From Mesorhizobium sophorae (lineage in GTDB: Bacteria; Pseudomonadota; Alphaproteobacteria; Rhizobiales; Rhizobiaceae), in NCBI RefSeq assembly GCF_002270415.1, contig NZ_NNRI01000010.1:1-64000 (forward strand): a stretch of 64,000 bases of DNA, in the 5' to 3' direction. Position 1 is the first letter of the stretch. Every line of letters begins with the position of its first letter. This document shows, in pieces, positions 52,940 to 61,429 of the stretch. A program made the translations under genes and the position numbers. The notes under the pieces are model-generated. The model was not told the origin of the DNA. It searched no databases and saw nothing but the letters and a program-made list of their open reading frames with translations.

Positions 52940-53781
52940 TCGATCCGGTACAGAGCTATGCCGAGCGGCGCGGTATCACCTTCCGCCAGCGTGTGGTCGA
53001 GATCGTGCGCCGGATTGTTCCGGAAAAGCTCCGCGACCGGATCGACGGGCTGCTGGACGGGTGGCGCTCGCCCGCAGACGCCGAGCCCGGCCAGGACCGT
53101 GGACGCAGTCCGGGAAGGGAGAATGTTGGAGCGCAAATCGCTGACGCTGGCTCCACGCCCGAAAGAAATACTCCCGCCAAGGGAGTGTCGCGCGACACGG
53201 ATATGCCGATGGACGCGGAAGCGGCGTTGCGCCGCGCTCGCACGAACGCGCTTGTGCGCCACGCACGCGCGCTCGACGCGATCCTCAGCACTGGAAATGC
53301 GGACGGGCAGGGTAGTCCCGAGCAGATGCGCGAATTGAGGGATGCCCGCAGTGCTTTCGAGAAGGTTCGGCCGCACGGCTGGCGCGATGCCGAAGCGGCC
53401 TATGCGAAAAATCCCGAGCTTGTCCGTGAGGCGGGGGCCGGCCGGGTCAACCGCATCGTGCTGGCTCTCCAGCTTGAAACCGAAATCCGCACTGGGCTGG
53501 ACACTGATCCGGGCCGCCGCGCCGCCCGTTTCGTGGAACGCTGGCAAAAGCTCGATCGCACGAGCCTAACGCAATACCAGGCCGGCGACATGTCGGGCTA
53601 CCAGTCGACCCGCTCGGCCATGTCCGACATGGCCAAGAGCCTTGAACGCGATCCACAGCTGGAATCGCTCCTTGCCAACCGCAAACGTGATCTTGGCATT
53701 CATACCGATTCCGGCCGTAGCCTCGTTGCGGAGCTCGCATTTAGCTATGGCATCGGCAGGGGACGCGGAATAGGAATCTGA
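52940..53781 (+). pseudogene. TraA relaxase C-terminal fragment, right of the IS630 insertion
   Basis: Continues the left fragment: 'YAERRGITFRQRVVEIVRRI', 'VPEKLRDRIDGLLDGW', 'AEAALRRARTNALVRHARAL', 'RVNRIVLALQLETEIRTG', 'RAARFVERWQKLDR', 'AMSDMAKSLERDPQLESLLA', ending in a Gly-Arg tail. This is the C-terminal third of Ti-type conjugative relaxase TraA. Open from 52993 but lacking the relaxase and helicase domains, so non-functional. Indicates past conjugative transfer genes. Confidence 0.8.
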
Positions 53782-53908
53782 ACCCCTCCGATTTGCCGCC
53801 GTTTCCACGCCAGAGGCGGGTCAGGCGAAAAGTCTGATTGCGTCCAGCATTGGTTCGCACTGTTGTCCCAGCGGATGCCGGCAACAGCCGTTGAAAAGCA
53901 GGCGAGCT

Positions 53909-54112
53909 ATGCCCGAGCCAGATCGTATCATACGCCTCAGAACCGTCCTTGACCGGACTGGCCTGTCCCGCTCAACCCTCTATCGCAAGATTGCCGAAGG
54001 CACGTTCCCCGCGCAGATCAAGATCAGCATAAACGGGGCGGGCTGGAGAGAATCCGATGTCGATCGATGGATCGCCGATCCTGTTGCATGGCGAACAGGG
54101 CGTCAGTTCTGA
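53909..54112 (+). CDS. AlpA-family DNA-binding protein (excisionase-like)
   Basis: 67 residues starting MPEPDRIIRLRTVLDRTGLS; the MerR-like HTH 'RSTLYRKIAEGTFPAQIKIS' and 'GWRESDVDRWI' are hallmarks of AlpA/Xis proteins, which regulate integrase genes or promote excision of integrative elements. In rhizobial ICEs a similar protein (RdfS) is the excision factor. Overlaps the end of the convergent XRE gene by 10 bp. Integrase in this window is decayed, so its partner is not nearby. Confidence 0.75.
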   Translation: MPEPDRIIRLRTVLDRTGLSRSTLYRKIAEGTFPAQIKISINGAGWRESDVDRWIADPVAWRTGRQF

Positions 54113-54333
54113 GTGCGAGCCAAACGAACACCAGGACCGCCGCCATTCTCCGGAATGAATTCTATCCCAGCGGCTTCAAATGTGTTCCGGAGTGCTGCGA
54201 CGGTAGTGCCCTTCAGTTGCTCTCCCCGCTCAAACCGGGCGACAGTATCCGGTGAAACTCCAGCATTCCGAGCCAAGTCTCTCGTCCCCCAACCCAGGGC
54301 AACCCGCGCCATCTTGCACTGGATGATGTTCAT
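54103..54333 (-). CDS. XRE-family HTH regulator
   Basis: 76 residues; HTH 'MARVALGWGTRDLARNAGVS', 'PDTVARFERGEQLKGTTVAALRNTFE'; ends 'FIPENGGGPGVRLART'. A typical short phage/ICE repressor. Two copies of CGTAAC-N3-GATACG lie just upstream, one touching its start, suggesting autorepression. Convergent with the AlpA gene. Confidence 0.8.
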   Translation of the reverse strand: MNIIQCKMARVALGWGTRDLARNAGVSPDTVARFERGEQLKGTTVAALRNTFEAAGIEFIPENGGGPGVRLARTQN

Positions 54334-54335
54334 TT

Positions 54336-54398
54336 CGTAACATCGATACGATTTATGTTGATCTGCATCGCCACTTGATATATCGTAACCCTGATACG
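54336..54398. promoter_or_regulatory. Twin operators CGTAAC-N3-GATACG
   Basis: CGTAACATCGATACG (54336-54350) and CGTAACCCTGATACG (54384-54398), each an imperfect dyad, 48 bp apart, flanking the promoter of the XRE gene. Confidence 0.65.
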
Positions 54399-54473
54399 AT
54401 TATGGGAGTCGCTTACTGCGGCTGCTGATGGTGTTACGACCACCCTCAGCAGCCTTGCCACGCCCCAAGCTGT

Positions 54474-55922
54474 TAGCACTACTTTGGCACTTTAGGTTCG
54501 ACGGCGTCGGCGAGGAGTTTCTCACAGTGGGGGCATCGCCTGGGTGGCGGCCGTGCGAAGAGGTCGAGGATGGCTTGCCTGATGGCCGGCATGCTCGGTT
54601 GTGGCGGCGGTCCTCCGACTCTTTTTTTTCCGGCCCGCTGCTTTGAGGCGGCGGGCTTGGAGGAAGGCGTAGGCGATCATGGTCATCAGGGCGTGTCGGT
54701 GTAACCCGGTCCAGGATCTGCCTTCGAAGTGGTCGAGGCCGAGTTCCTCCTTGAGCTGCTGATGCGCCTGCTCACAGACCCATCTGGCTTTGATCGTGGC
54801 AGCGAGCATCTTGAGGCTCGCATCGGCCGGCAGGTTCGACACATAGTATTTTTGCTCGCCAGTCGACCGGCGCTCGCCGACGAGCCAGACTTCGTCGCCG
54901 GGCATGCACTGCATACGATTATCGAGCATGCGGTGCTTATGGCCATCCGCAACGCGGACACGGCGGGCCGCGAAGAGACATGTCAGCCGACCTTTGGTGC
55001 CCCGCCGCCAGCTGACCCTTTGCCATTTCCCTCCGGCCAACAACGCTTCAGCACAGACCGGGGGCTGATCAGGGATGTGGTATTTGCGGGGCTTTCCGGT
55101 CTTCGCGACGGGGAAAATCAGGGCAACGTCGGCGGGATAGACGTTCTGGCGTCGCGACAGACCCACCGCCCACAGCAGACCGCGCTCGCTTAAAGCCTGA
55201 CGGAAAGGCCCGCTGGAGCCGTACCCTGAATCGGCAAGCACACAGCCAAAACGCGCACCGGAGGCGATGACGCGGTCGATCTCCTCGATCGCAATCTCCG
55301 GCTTTGTCAGAGCAGTCTGTCTATCCTTCGGCACATGGGCTCGCGCCATGCGCTCAGGATCATCTGTCCAGCTCTCGGGCAGGAATAGCCGCAGGCCCAC
55401 CATCACCGGCACCTCGCGCGAGGCCAGCGTTACCGAGACCAGCGATTGACAATTGGCCGTCTTCCCAAGCGACGAGGCATATTGTGGCGCGACGCCAACC
55501 GAGTGACGTCCCTTCTTGGGCAACGCCGTGTCATCGATGACAAGAAAGCCAGCCTCATCGCCAACCAGGCCATCTGCCTCCTTCAGCAGGGCAGCCTCGA
55601 GTGGAGCACTGTCCCAAACTCCGGCAGCGACGAAATGATGAAGCTGATCGTAGCCGACCTCGCCAGCGCGCGCCGCCATCGGCTGAACGCTCTTGCGGTC
55701 TCCTGGGCCAATCAACCCAGCGATATAGGCCGGACACATCCGTGCCCTCGTCTTGTGCCGTAGCGCCGCGACAAACGGCCCGAGCCAGCGATCCAGATCG
55801 GCTTGCCAGTCCACCTCCATTGATCGGCCCTCCATAAGCCGACCTCCCATGAATCACGCAAACCCTCTCTTGGGAATCACAAAAACTCACCCGTTGCTAA
55901 AAAAAATGCCAAAGTAGTGCTA
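54474..55922. mobile_element. IS701-type element
   Basis: Ends carry the inverted repeat TAGCACTACTTTGGCA (54474 and, inverted, 55907-55922). About 1.45 kb. Contains one transposase gene. Target duplication not clear (TTAG versus CTAG). Confidence 0.75.
54522..55835 (-). CDS. IS701-family transposase
   Basis: 437 residues from MEGRSMEVDWQADLDRWL (GGGAGG seven bases upstream). Family motifs: 'FLVIDDTALPKKGRHSVGVA' (first Asp), 'GCVLADSGYGSSGPFRQAL' (second Asp), 'YYVSNLP' and the Glu in 'QLKEELGLDHFEGRSWTG', 'HRHALMTMIAYAFLQ'. Complete. A long basic tail follows. Confidence 0.9.
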   Translation of the reverse strand: MEGRSMEVDWQADLDRWLGPFVAALRHKTRARMCPAYIAGLIGPGDRKSVQPMAARAGEVGYDQLHHFVAAGVWDSAPLEAALLKEADGLVGDEAGFLVIDDTALPKKGRHSVGVAPQYASSLGKTANCQSLVSVTLASREVPVMVGLRLFLPESWTDDPERMARAHVPKDRQTALTKPEIAIEEIDRVIASGARFGCVLADSGYGSSGPFRQALSERGLLWAVGLSRRQNVYPADVALIFPVAKTGKPRKYHIPDQPPVCAEALLAGGKWQRVSWRRGTKGRLTCLFAARRVRVADGHKHRMLDNRMQCMPGDEVWLVGERRSTGEQKYYVSNLPADASLKMLAATIKARWVCEQAHQQLKEELGLDHFEGRSWTGLHRHALMTMIAYAFLQARRLKAAGRKKKSRRTAATTEHAGHQASHPRPLRTAATQAMPPL

Positions 55923-55934
55923 GGAGCTCGGATC

Positions 55935-56530
55935 ATGACTGATTCCGACAATAGCACGACTTTGCCTTCCGTCACGACCAGCCGACGCGATCGGCAGACG
56001 GCAAATGCGTCAAGACATTTTGAGGATACAGACCCAGCAATTCTGCTGCTGCGAGGCTGGTCGCGGGCACAGCACGTTTCGAATGTCCTTTGCCGACTTC
56101 AACAGCGTCTAGAGAGACGCGTGCTCGACGCTGCGGCCCCGAACGCGATGGATAAGAAGGTCGGCTATTCAATCGCCTGCCAAGCGGAAGTCGAGGCCAC
56201 GACTGCTGCCTTGAAGCTTCAAGACAAAATCCCTGACATACGGGCGCATTCGCTTCTTGGCGTAGTCGCTAAGCTCGAAATCATCGCTGGCGCGGATCGT
56301 GACATCGACGATCCAACAGACTTTTCGCTGGCCGCATATTGCTTCGGTCCTTGCCGACTTAAAGGAAATCGCCGGGAGCCTGCCGCTTGAACGGCCTGAG
56401 CGATCCGTCGTTCAGGCGGACTGCAGGCAATATCAAGCGATGGCGGCCAACCTGATCGATCTGGAAAACCAGGCCGCTAGTCTTCATTTGGGGTTCCCCG
56501 TGCACCCCTCCCGCATTGGAACTTGAACCG
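55935..56530 (+). pseudogene. Frameshifted hypothetical protein
   Basis: Starts MTDSDNSTTLPSVTTSRRDR right after the IS701 end, runs 'LQQRLERRVLDAAAPNAMDK', 'LLGVVAKLEIIAGADRDIDD', then a frameshift near 56320 into 'WPHIASVLADLKEIAGSLPL' and 'AANLIDLENQAASL'. The two parts together would give about 195 helical residues. No family recognised. IS701 may have removed its promoter. Confidence 0.5.
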
Positions 56531-56761
56531 CCATCCCAAACAGCACTCGAGCTGCGTGTTCAACCTTACCGGTCTCGGGCAAAACGCTCTAGCCCGCTTG
56601 ATGCACGGCGATCGGCTTTCGGCGGCCTGCATGGCCATCTGGCCGCCCTTGGGGTGCATTTTGACAAGCCTCGTCGGGCGCCGGCGATCATCCGTCGTGA
56701 TGGAAGGGGGTTTGCGGGTTGAGGTCGGCGGGTTTGTTTCGGGACGTCTGCGCCCCGTCGG
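56531..56761. other. Short spacer to the IS1380 transposase gene
   Basis: No supported gene; probably includes the left end of the IS1380-type element, whose inverted repeats I could not define. Confidence 0.35.
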
Positions 56762-58099
56762 CTATGTCACGAGCCGCGCAATGCGATTGAGGACGATGCG
56801 CAGGATGCGCTGGTCGGGGCAGGATGTCGGCAGGTGCAGGCGGATCTGGGTTTTCATCTCGACTACGCGGGCGGCGATCTTGATGAGGCGCAATCGCAGC
56901 GTGTCGAATTGGGCGACGGCAAAGCTCGAGCGTTTCGGCATCGCGGCGCGCAGGCCCCACATCAGCCAGTAGGCGCCGGCATGCAGGAACAGCCGGAACT
57001 GGTTGGCCGTCGCTCTTGTGCAGGAGGTGCGGTCGGCGGCGAGATGCGTCTTCCACGACTTGATGTGGTTCTCGGCAGCGCCGCGCCGGCAGTAGACATC
57101 CTCGTAGAGCGCCTTGGCCTTGCCACTTGCAAGGTTGGTGACGATGAAGCGGGTATCGGCACCTTGGGCGCCGACCTCGACGCGGGCGATGATGCGCTCT
57201 ACGCGGCTCCAACTGGCGGCGCCGTCAAAAAACTCCTTGAAGCGGCGGACCTTGTTCGTCTTCGATGCTTCAAGGCGCGCCATCGTGCTGCTCTCCAGGT
57301 CCGCGACATGCTTGCGCAGGGTCGTGGTGGGCGCCACGCCGAGGATGAAGTCGACATCGTTGGCGCGGCACCAGTCGATGACCTGCGGACTACAATAGTG
57401 GCTGTCGGCCCGGATCAGGATGCGGATGTTCGGCCAATTGCTCCGGATCGCCCGCACCAGGCGGCGCAGGTGGGGGCGGATTTCTGCCCCGCTCGGCCGC
57501 TTCGCTGGTCGCAGGACCGCACCGACGAACCGGCCGTCGCCATCGAACACAACAATCGGCTGGAAGCCGTATTCGTCGTGATGGGCATTGAACAGCCGCA
57601 ATTGCTGGCCGCCATGCACGGCGTCAAAAGTGTCGTCAATGTCGAGCACGATCCGCTTCGGAACCTGGCGGAAGGAAGAGCAATAGAGGTCGACCATCGC
57701 ACGGCCCATAACGACCAGTTCCCGCACGCCAGGCAGGTTCTCAAGCCGGCACATCGTCGATTGAGAGGCCAGATCCCGACCCGAAGGCAGCGCATCCTGG
57801 GCCATCTTGAAGATCGGATCGCAGCGCAGCCGGTTGGCGTCGTTGCCATCCTCGTAGCCGGCGGCAATCATCTTCATGCGAAAGCCGATCATATCGGCCA
57901 CGCTATGGATGACCTGGTCCGGGCGGCGCGGATCATCGATGCAGCGCGCCAGACGCTCGGCGACACGCAGCCGCTTTTCCACCTCGGCCAGAGCCAGAAC
58001 CCCACTGTTGGACGACAGCATGCCGCCGTCAAAACGGGCGACGACGGACTTGCCGCCGACTGATGACAAACCGCTCAACGGCAGCATAAGATCATTCAT
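56762..58099 (-). CDS. IS1380-family transposase
   Basis: 445 residues. 'SSNSGVLALAEVEKRLRVAE', 'RCIDDPRRPDQVIHSVADMI', 'IVLDIDDTFDAVHGGQQLRL' (first catalytic Asp, 'DIDDT'), 'ILIRADSHYCSPQVIDWC' (second Asp), and 'CRRGAAENHIKSWKTHLAAD' with the catalytic Glu. All typical for IS1380. Complete and intact; GGAG precedes the ATG by 12 bases. Confidence 0.92.
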   Translation of the reverse strand: MNDLMLPLSGLSSVGGKSVVARFDGGMLSSNSGVLALAEVEKRLRVAERLARCIDDPRRPDQVIHSVADMIGFRMKMIAAGYEDGNDANRLRCDPIFKMAQDALPSGRDLASQSTMCRLENLPGVRELVVMGRAMVDLYCSSFRQVPKRIVLDIDDTFDAVHGGQQLRLFNAHHDEYGFQPIVVFDGDGRFVGAVLRPAKRPSGAEIRPHLRRLVRAIRSNWPNIRILIRADSHYCSPQVIDWCRANDVDFILGVAPTTTLRKHVADLESSTMARLEASKTNKVRRFKEFFDGAASWSRVERIIARVEVGAQGADTRFIVTNLASGKAKALYEDVYCRRGAAENHIKSWKTHLAADRTSCTRATANQFRLFLHAGAYWLMWGLRAAMPKRSSFAVAQFDTLRLRLIKIAARVVEMKTQIRLHLPTSCPDQRILRIVLNRIARLVT

Positions 58100-58150
58100 C
58101 GCGGGTGTGGTCTCCGGGAAATGGTTCGGATCGGCTTAAGCAACCAAATC

Positions 58151-58663
58151 CTACGTCATTTCAACGGCTTGCACCACATCCGCCAACCCCCATGAATTTT
58201 CCGGGCTAGCTGATGGAGAAAGAAAGCTGTCAGCTCCATAGTAAATGGCTTCCCGAGCAGCGGCACCGAGAGCCCTTTCGATCTTTGCAGGATCACTGAA
58301 ATCCGGCATCGAATCCAGTGTAAGCCGGTCGTGGAATTCTCTGAGAAGCTTGTCGGCTGTGTCAGCAAAATCGTTCTCAAGATTGACAACGGAGTAGGTG
58401 CGATCCGACGCGGACTGAACCATCAGCCCGAGCAAGAGCATGAACTCATTGCTGTTTAGCTTGGTGGTAGACCAGCGCTTTTCTGGATCGTCGGCGACCT
58501 TACCTTCGCGCAAATCAATAGCAACGATCCAATCGCGATACACGATAGCAGAAATATCATGCAAAGCCCCAGCGCTCTGCGCGAGAACACGCAAGTCATC
58601 AAATATTTTTTCGAGAGAACGCGCCTTTGGTCGCCCTGCGTTTTCCAATTCCATGTTTGTCAT
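58151..58663 (-). CDS. Hypothetical protein downstream of the HEPN-like gene
   Basis: 170 residues starting MTNMELENAGRPKARSLEKI; predicted mixed alpha/beta. 'HDISAIVYRDWIVAIDLREG' and 'NEFMLLLGLMVQSASDRTY' suggest a globular protein of unknown kind. It lies 54 bp after the HEPN-like gene on the same strand, so it is probably the third gene of the Fic operon. Possible immunity or accessory factor; no family recognised. Confidence 0.6.
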   Translation of the reverse strand: MTNMELENAGRPKARSLEKIFDDLRVLAQSAGALHDISAIVYRDWIVAIDLREGKVADDPEKRWSTTKLNSNEFMLLLGLMVQSASDRTYSVVNLENDFADTADKLLREFHDRLTLDSMPDFSDPAKIERALGAAAREAIYYGADSFLSPSASPENSWGLADVVQAVEMT

Positions 58664-58717
58664 GTCGCGCAAATTCTTATGTGGGCTAGAGCAATTGTTC
58701 CAAAGAACTCTCCTCGC

Positions 58718-59962
58718 TCACCACTTAACATTCAGGTCGTCGTCGTAGAGCATACTTGGCAACATACCCATCATCACGTGGTCGGGCAGGATGCGGGTAG
58801 CCCGCTTCTTATGGACTTCGAACCCGGGGTATGCATCCCCAATGACCTGCTTAAAGAAAGCCTGCGTGCGAGGGTTCAGGCATTCCGTAATTTCCCACAG
58901 AAATGCGTGAACGGCCTCATAATCGGAGACGACCTCTTCGGGCCGATGAATCGCTTCGAGATGCTCGAAGAATCGTTCGACATGGTTTCCCGGCGTATTG
59001 AAGAGCGGGCGTCTGCCATCGAAATAGACCACCTCGATCTGCTCGCGGATAGGATCGACATTACCGTGCAATGCGAAATTTCTCCTATCGACGACGCGCA
59101 TGAAATGCGCATAGGCGTTGGTGCTTTTGTCGATGTCGCGTGCAAAGCCATCGCAATGCTGGCTGAGCAGCGCGAGGCGGTCGGGAATCTTGGCCCGGAT
59201 AAAGGCCTGATAGGCCTCCGGGGCATTTCGGATCTCATCGCGCGTGAACATGAGGATCACCATATTGATGAAGGCCTCGGCCATAACCGGCATCAGAAGG
59301 TGAAGCTTTAGACAGTTGCCGAAGAGATCGTTTGCGCGTGCGGATACGCCTTGCATGGCTTTTTCCAAAGTTTTCAACCGCGATTTGGCAGCCGGCGATC
59401 TCTTTGGAAAAGCAGTCTTTGCCGGGGCATCGACAATAGCTGCGTGCAAGTCGGCGCACAGGCCTGCGATACTGACAAACTTGTTCTGGAAGACGACGAA
59501 TTTTTCTAGGCTCTGTAGTACGGCGGATTTCTGCGGACCGATCCTCGCATAATCCGTTCTGATACCGACAATCAGGTCCCGCCACTGCTGGTGCGTGAGC
59601 GCCTCGCCGACCATGATATGAATCTCGCGCGACATGCCGCAGACATACACGTCGGTCCCGCCGGCCTTGAGGCTGTAGTCCCAGTGTATCCAGTTATCGC
59701 TGTCGTCCTTGCGCAGGAAGTTTTGAAAACCATTCGGTTCGCCAAAGCGAGCTTTCAGATAACAATAGATGTCTACCGGCTTGAGCCGTGCCCTGACCGC
59801 GAGAATGGCACCGCCATCTCTTTTCTTAGGCTTCCGGTCGCGGGTAACCCATTCCACAACTTCCTGCCGGGTAGCTGCCCGCCACTCACCGATATTGAGA
59901 CAAGCCGGCTCTTTGACAGCCTGTCCCTTCGTTCGCTGATGGGATTTACGCACGATCGTCAC
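58718..59962 (-). CDS. HEPN-like protein, second gene of the Fic operon
   Basis: 414 residues starting MTIVRKSHQRTKGQ. N-terminal 150 residues have no known match; the C-terminal half is helical and contains 'RVVDRRNFALHGNVDP', an R-N-x3-H motif (Arg294-His299) like the RNase motif of HEPN domains. It overlaps the end of the Fic gene by 17 bp, so the two are translationally linked. HEPN proteins act as RNases in toxin-antitoxin and abortive-infection systems; here this is an inference from the motif. Complete. Confidence 0.6.
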   Translation of the reverse strand: MTIVRKSHQRTKGQAVKEPACLNIGEWRAATRQEVVEWVTRDRKPKKRDGGAILAVRARLKPVDIYCYLKARFGEPNGFQNFLRKDDSDNWIHWDYSLKAGGTDVYVCGMSREIHIMVGEALTHQQWRDLIVGIRTDYARIGPQKSAVLQSLEKFVVFQNKFVSIAGLCADLHAAIVDAPAKTAFPKRSPAAKSRLKTLEKAMQGVSARANDLFGNCLKLHLLMPVMAEAFINMVILMFTRDEIRNAPEAYQAFIRAKIPDRLALLSQHCDGFARDIDKSTNAYAHFMRVVDRRNFALHGNVDPIREQIEVVYFDGRRPLFNTPGNHVERFFEHLEAIHRPEEVVSDYEAVHAFLWEITECLNPRTQAFFKQVIGDAYPGFEVHKKRATRILPDHVMMGMLPSMLYDDDLNVKW

Positions 59963-61061
59963 GAATATTCAGCGTGTAACGTGTGTGTCGGAGTTCACCA
60001 GTTCTTGTCAGCGCACCCTTGGCAACCAGATCCTGCAGGTCCCTCGTCGCCGTGGCACGCGACGCCTGGCTGATGGCGATGTAATTCTCAGCGCTGAGAT
60101 GGCCCTTGAAACCGTCGATACCTTCCCGGAACATGCGAGCGATCACCTTCTCCTGGCGCTCGTTGAACTGACCCCGATGATGCTCGTAGAACTTGGCCTT
60201 GGCGATGGAGAATTCGACACGAGCAAGCGTTACGCGCTGCGCTTCAAGGATCGTGTTGGCGAAGTAGAGCAGCCAGTCGGTAATCGCGTTGCTCTTGTTG
60301 CTGCCTTCCAGGCTGTCGTAGTAGGCCTTGCGATGACGCTCGATCGTATAGGCTAGCGCGATGAGGCTCGGCTCGCCCAGATTTTGCGCCAGCGCCTTTT
60401 CACAAAGGGCGCGCCCTATGCGGCCGTTGCCGTCTTCGAACGGGTGGATGCTCTCGAAATAGAGATGGGCGATACCGGCGCGCGTCAGCGCGGGTAGCGG
60501 AGCCTGGCCCTTGGGCGCGGCATCGTTGAACCAGATGGTAAAAGCGTCCATTTCGGCCTTCACGCGCGATGAGGGTGGCGCTTCGAAATGCACTTTGGGC
60601 TTGTCCAGCCGATTGGAGACGATCTGCATGGCATCGGCATGCTGGCGGTAATTGCCGATAGTCTCGATACGCCGTTCACCCGACATCACCATCTTGTGCC
60701 AGGCGTAGAGGGTGCGATGCGAAAGCGGCTGCGCAAAATGCAAGTACACGTCGGCCATCATTTCGGAGACGCCTCGCTCCGCTGGAGGAATGCGTCTGTT
60801 TTCACCTCCAAGCCCAAGTTGCTGCCGTAAGGACGATTGCAGGCTCTCGCGGTTGAGGTATTCCCCTTCAATGGCGGATGTCTTCAAGGCCTCTTCGCTG
60901 ATAAGCTCGATGCGGATCTGATCGCGATCCTCGGAACCGACGTGACGAAAGACGCCGAGGAACTCGCCCGATCGCAATAGGAACTCGCTTTCCAGCGGGT
61001 CCAATGCCATCTTGTCGTAGGTAAAATGCGGCCAGTCGGCCTGTTCCCAATTCCATGCCAT
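59946..61061 (-). CDS. Fic-domain protein (DUF4172-type) with C-terminal HTH
   Basis: 371 residues. Fic motif HPFEDGNGRIGR with His206; N-terminal inhibitory motif TSAIEG (61-66), placing it among self-inhibited class II Fic proteins. N-terminus 'MAWNWEQADWPHFTYD' is typical of this branch. A C-terminal winged HTH ('AISQASRATATRDLQDLVAK', 'GALTRTGELRHTRYTL') suggests it binds DNA; three copies of TGAG(C/T)TATAG surround its start codon. It is the first gene of a three-gene unit with the HEPN-like gene. Confidence 0.85.
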   Translation of the reverse strand: MAWNWEQADWPHFTYDKMALDPLESEFLLRSGEFLGVFRHVGSEDRDQIRIELISEEALKTSAIEGEYLNRESLQSSLRQQLGLGGENRRIPPAERGVSEMMADVYLHFAQPLSHRTLYAWHKMVMSGERRIETIGNYRQHADAMQIVSNRLDKPKVHFEAPPSSRVKAEMDAFTIWFNDAAPKGQAPLPALTRAGIAHLYFESIHPFEDGNGRIGRALCEKALAQNLGEPSLIALAYTIERHRKAYYDSLEGSNKSNAITDWLLYFANTILEAQRVTLARVEFSIAKAKFYEHHRGQFNERQEKVIARMFREGIDGFKGHLSAENYIAISQASRATATRDLQDLVAKGALTRTGELRHTRYTLNIRDDRA

Positions 61062-61114
61062 GAGCTATAGAACGCCTTTCTATAACTCATAATAGCGAAA
61101 AAAGTGAGCTATAG
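61061..61114. promoter_or_regulatory. Three-copy decamer operator of the Fic-HEPN operon
   Basis: TGAGCTATAG at 61061-61070, its inverted variant CTATAACTCA at 61080-61089, and TGAGCTATAG at 61105-61114. The first overlaps the start codon of the Fic gene, the others its promoter. Fits binding by the HTH end of Fic. Confidence 0.65.
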
Positions 61115-61429
61115 CAATCTTATCTATACCTCAGTCAGTACCCAATAGGTGGCCGTAAAATACCCATATCCTGGGGCGCATCCGCCAAAGCCGGACGGGC
61201 TCTCGTGAAACCGAGCTCAAGCGAGTATCGCGCCGAGCCGGTCGCCGAAAAGAAAACACGCGGCGGCGATGCCGAATACGGCTGAAAAATACTGCACGCT
61301 GGCGGCAACGCGGGCAGATACCGGCCCGCAGGAGATAAAGCCACAGCAGCTAGGCCCGCCACCCCGACCGACTGCTTCCGTGGTGCTTCCGCGACGTATT
61401 TCCCGCCCTCTTCTTGCGGAAAAGAGGCC
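61115..61429 (-). other. Possible transporter relic
   Basis: Minus strand gives 'AASVQYFSAVFGIAAACFLF' and 'GDRLGAIL', similar to the last helices of EamA/DMT exporters, then loses its frame. Too short for firm identification. The IS66-type element is inserted at its upstream side. Confidence 0.3.

Noticed and set aside
54474..54490. Sigma-54 promoter (TTTGGCAC)
   Set aside because: It is the IS701 terminal repeat; no GC at the required -12 spacing.
56834..58063. Plus-strand 409-codon frame opposite the IS1380 transposase
   Set aside because: Shadow; the minus frame has the full DDE motifs.
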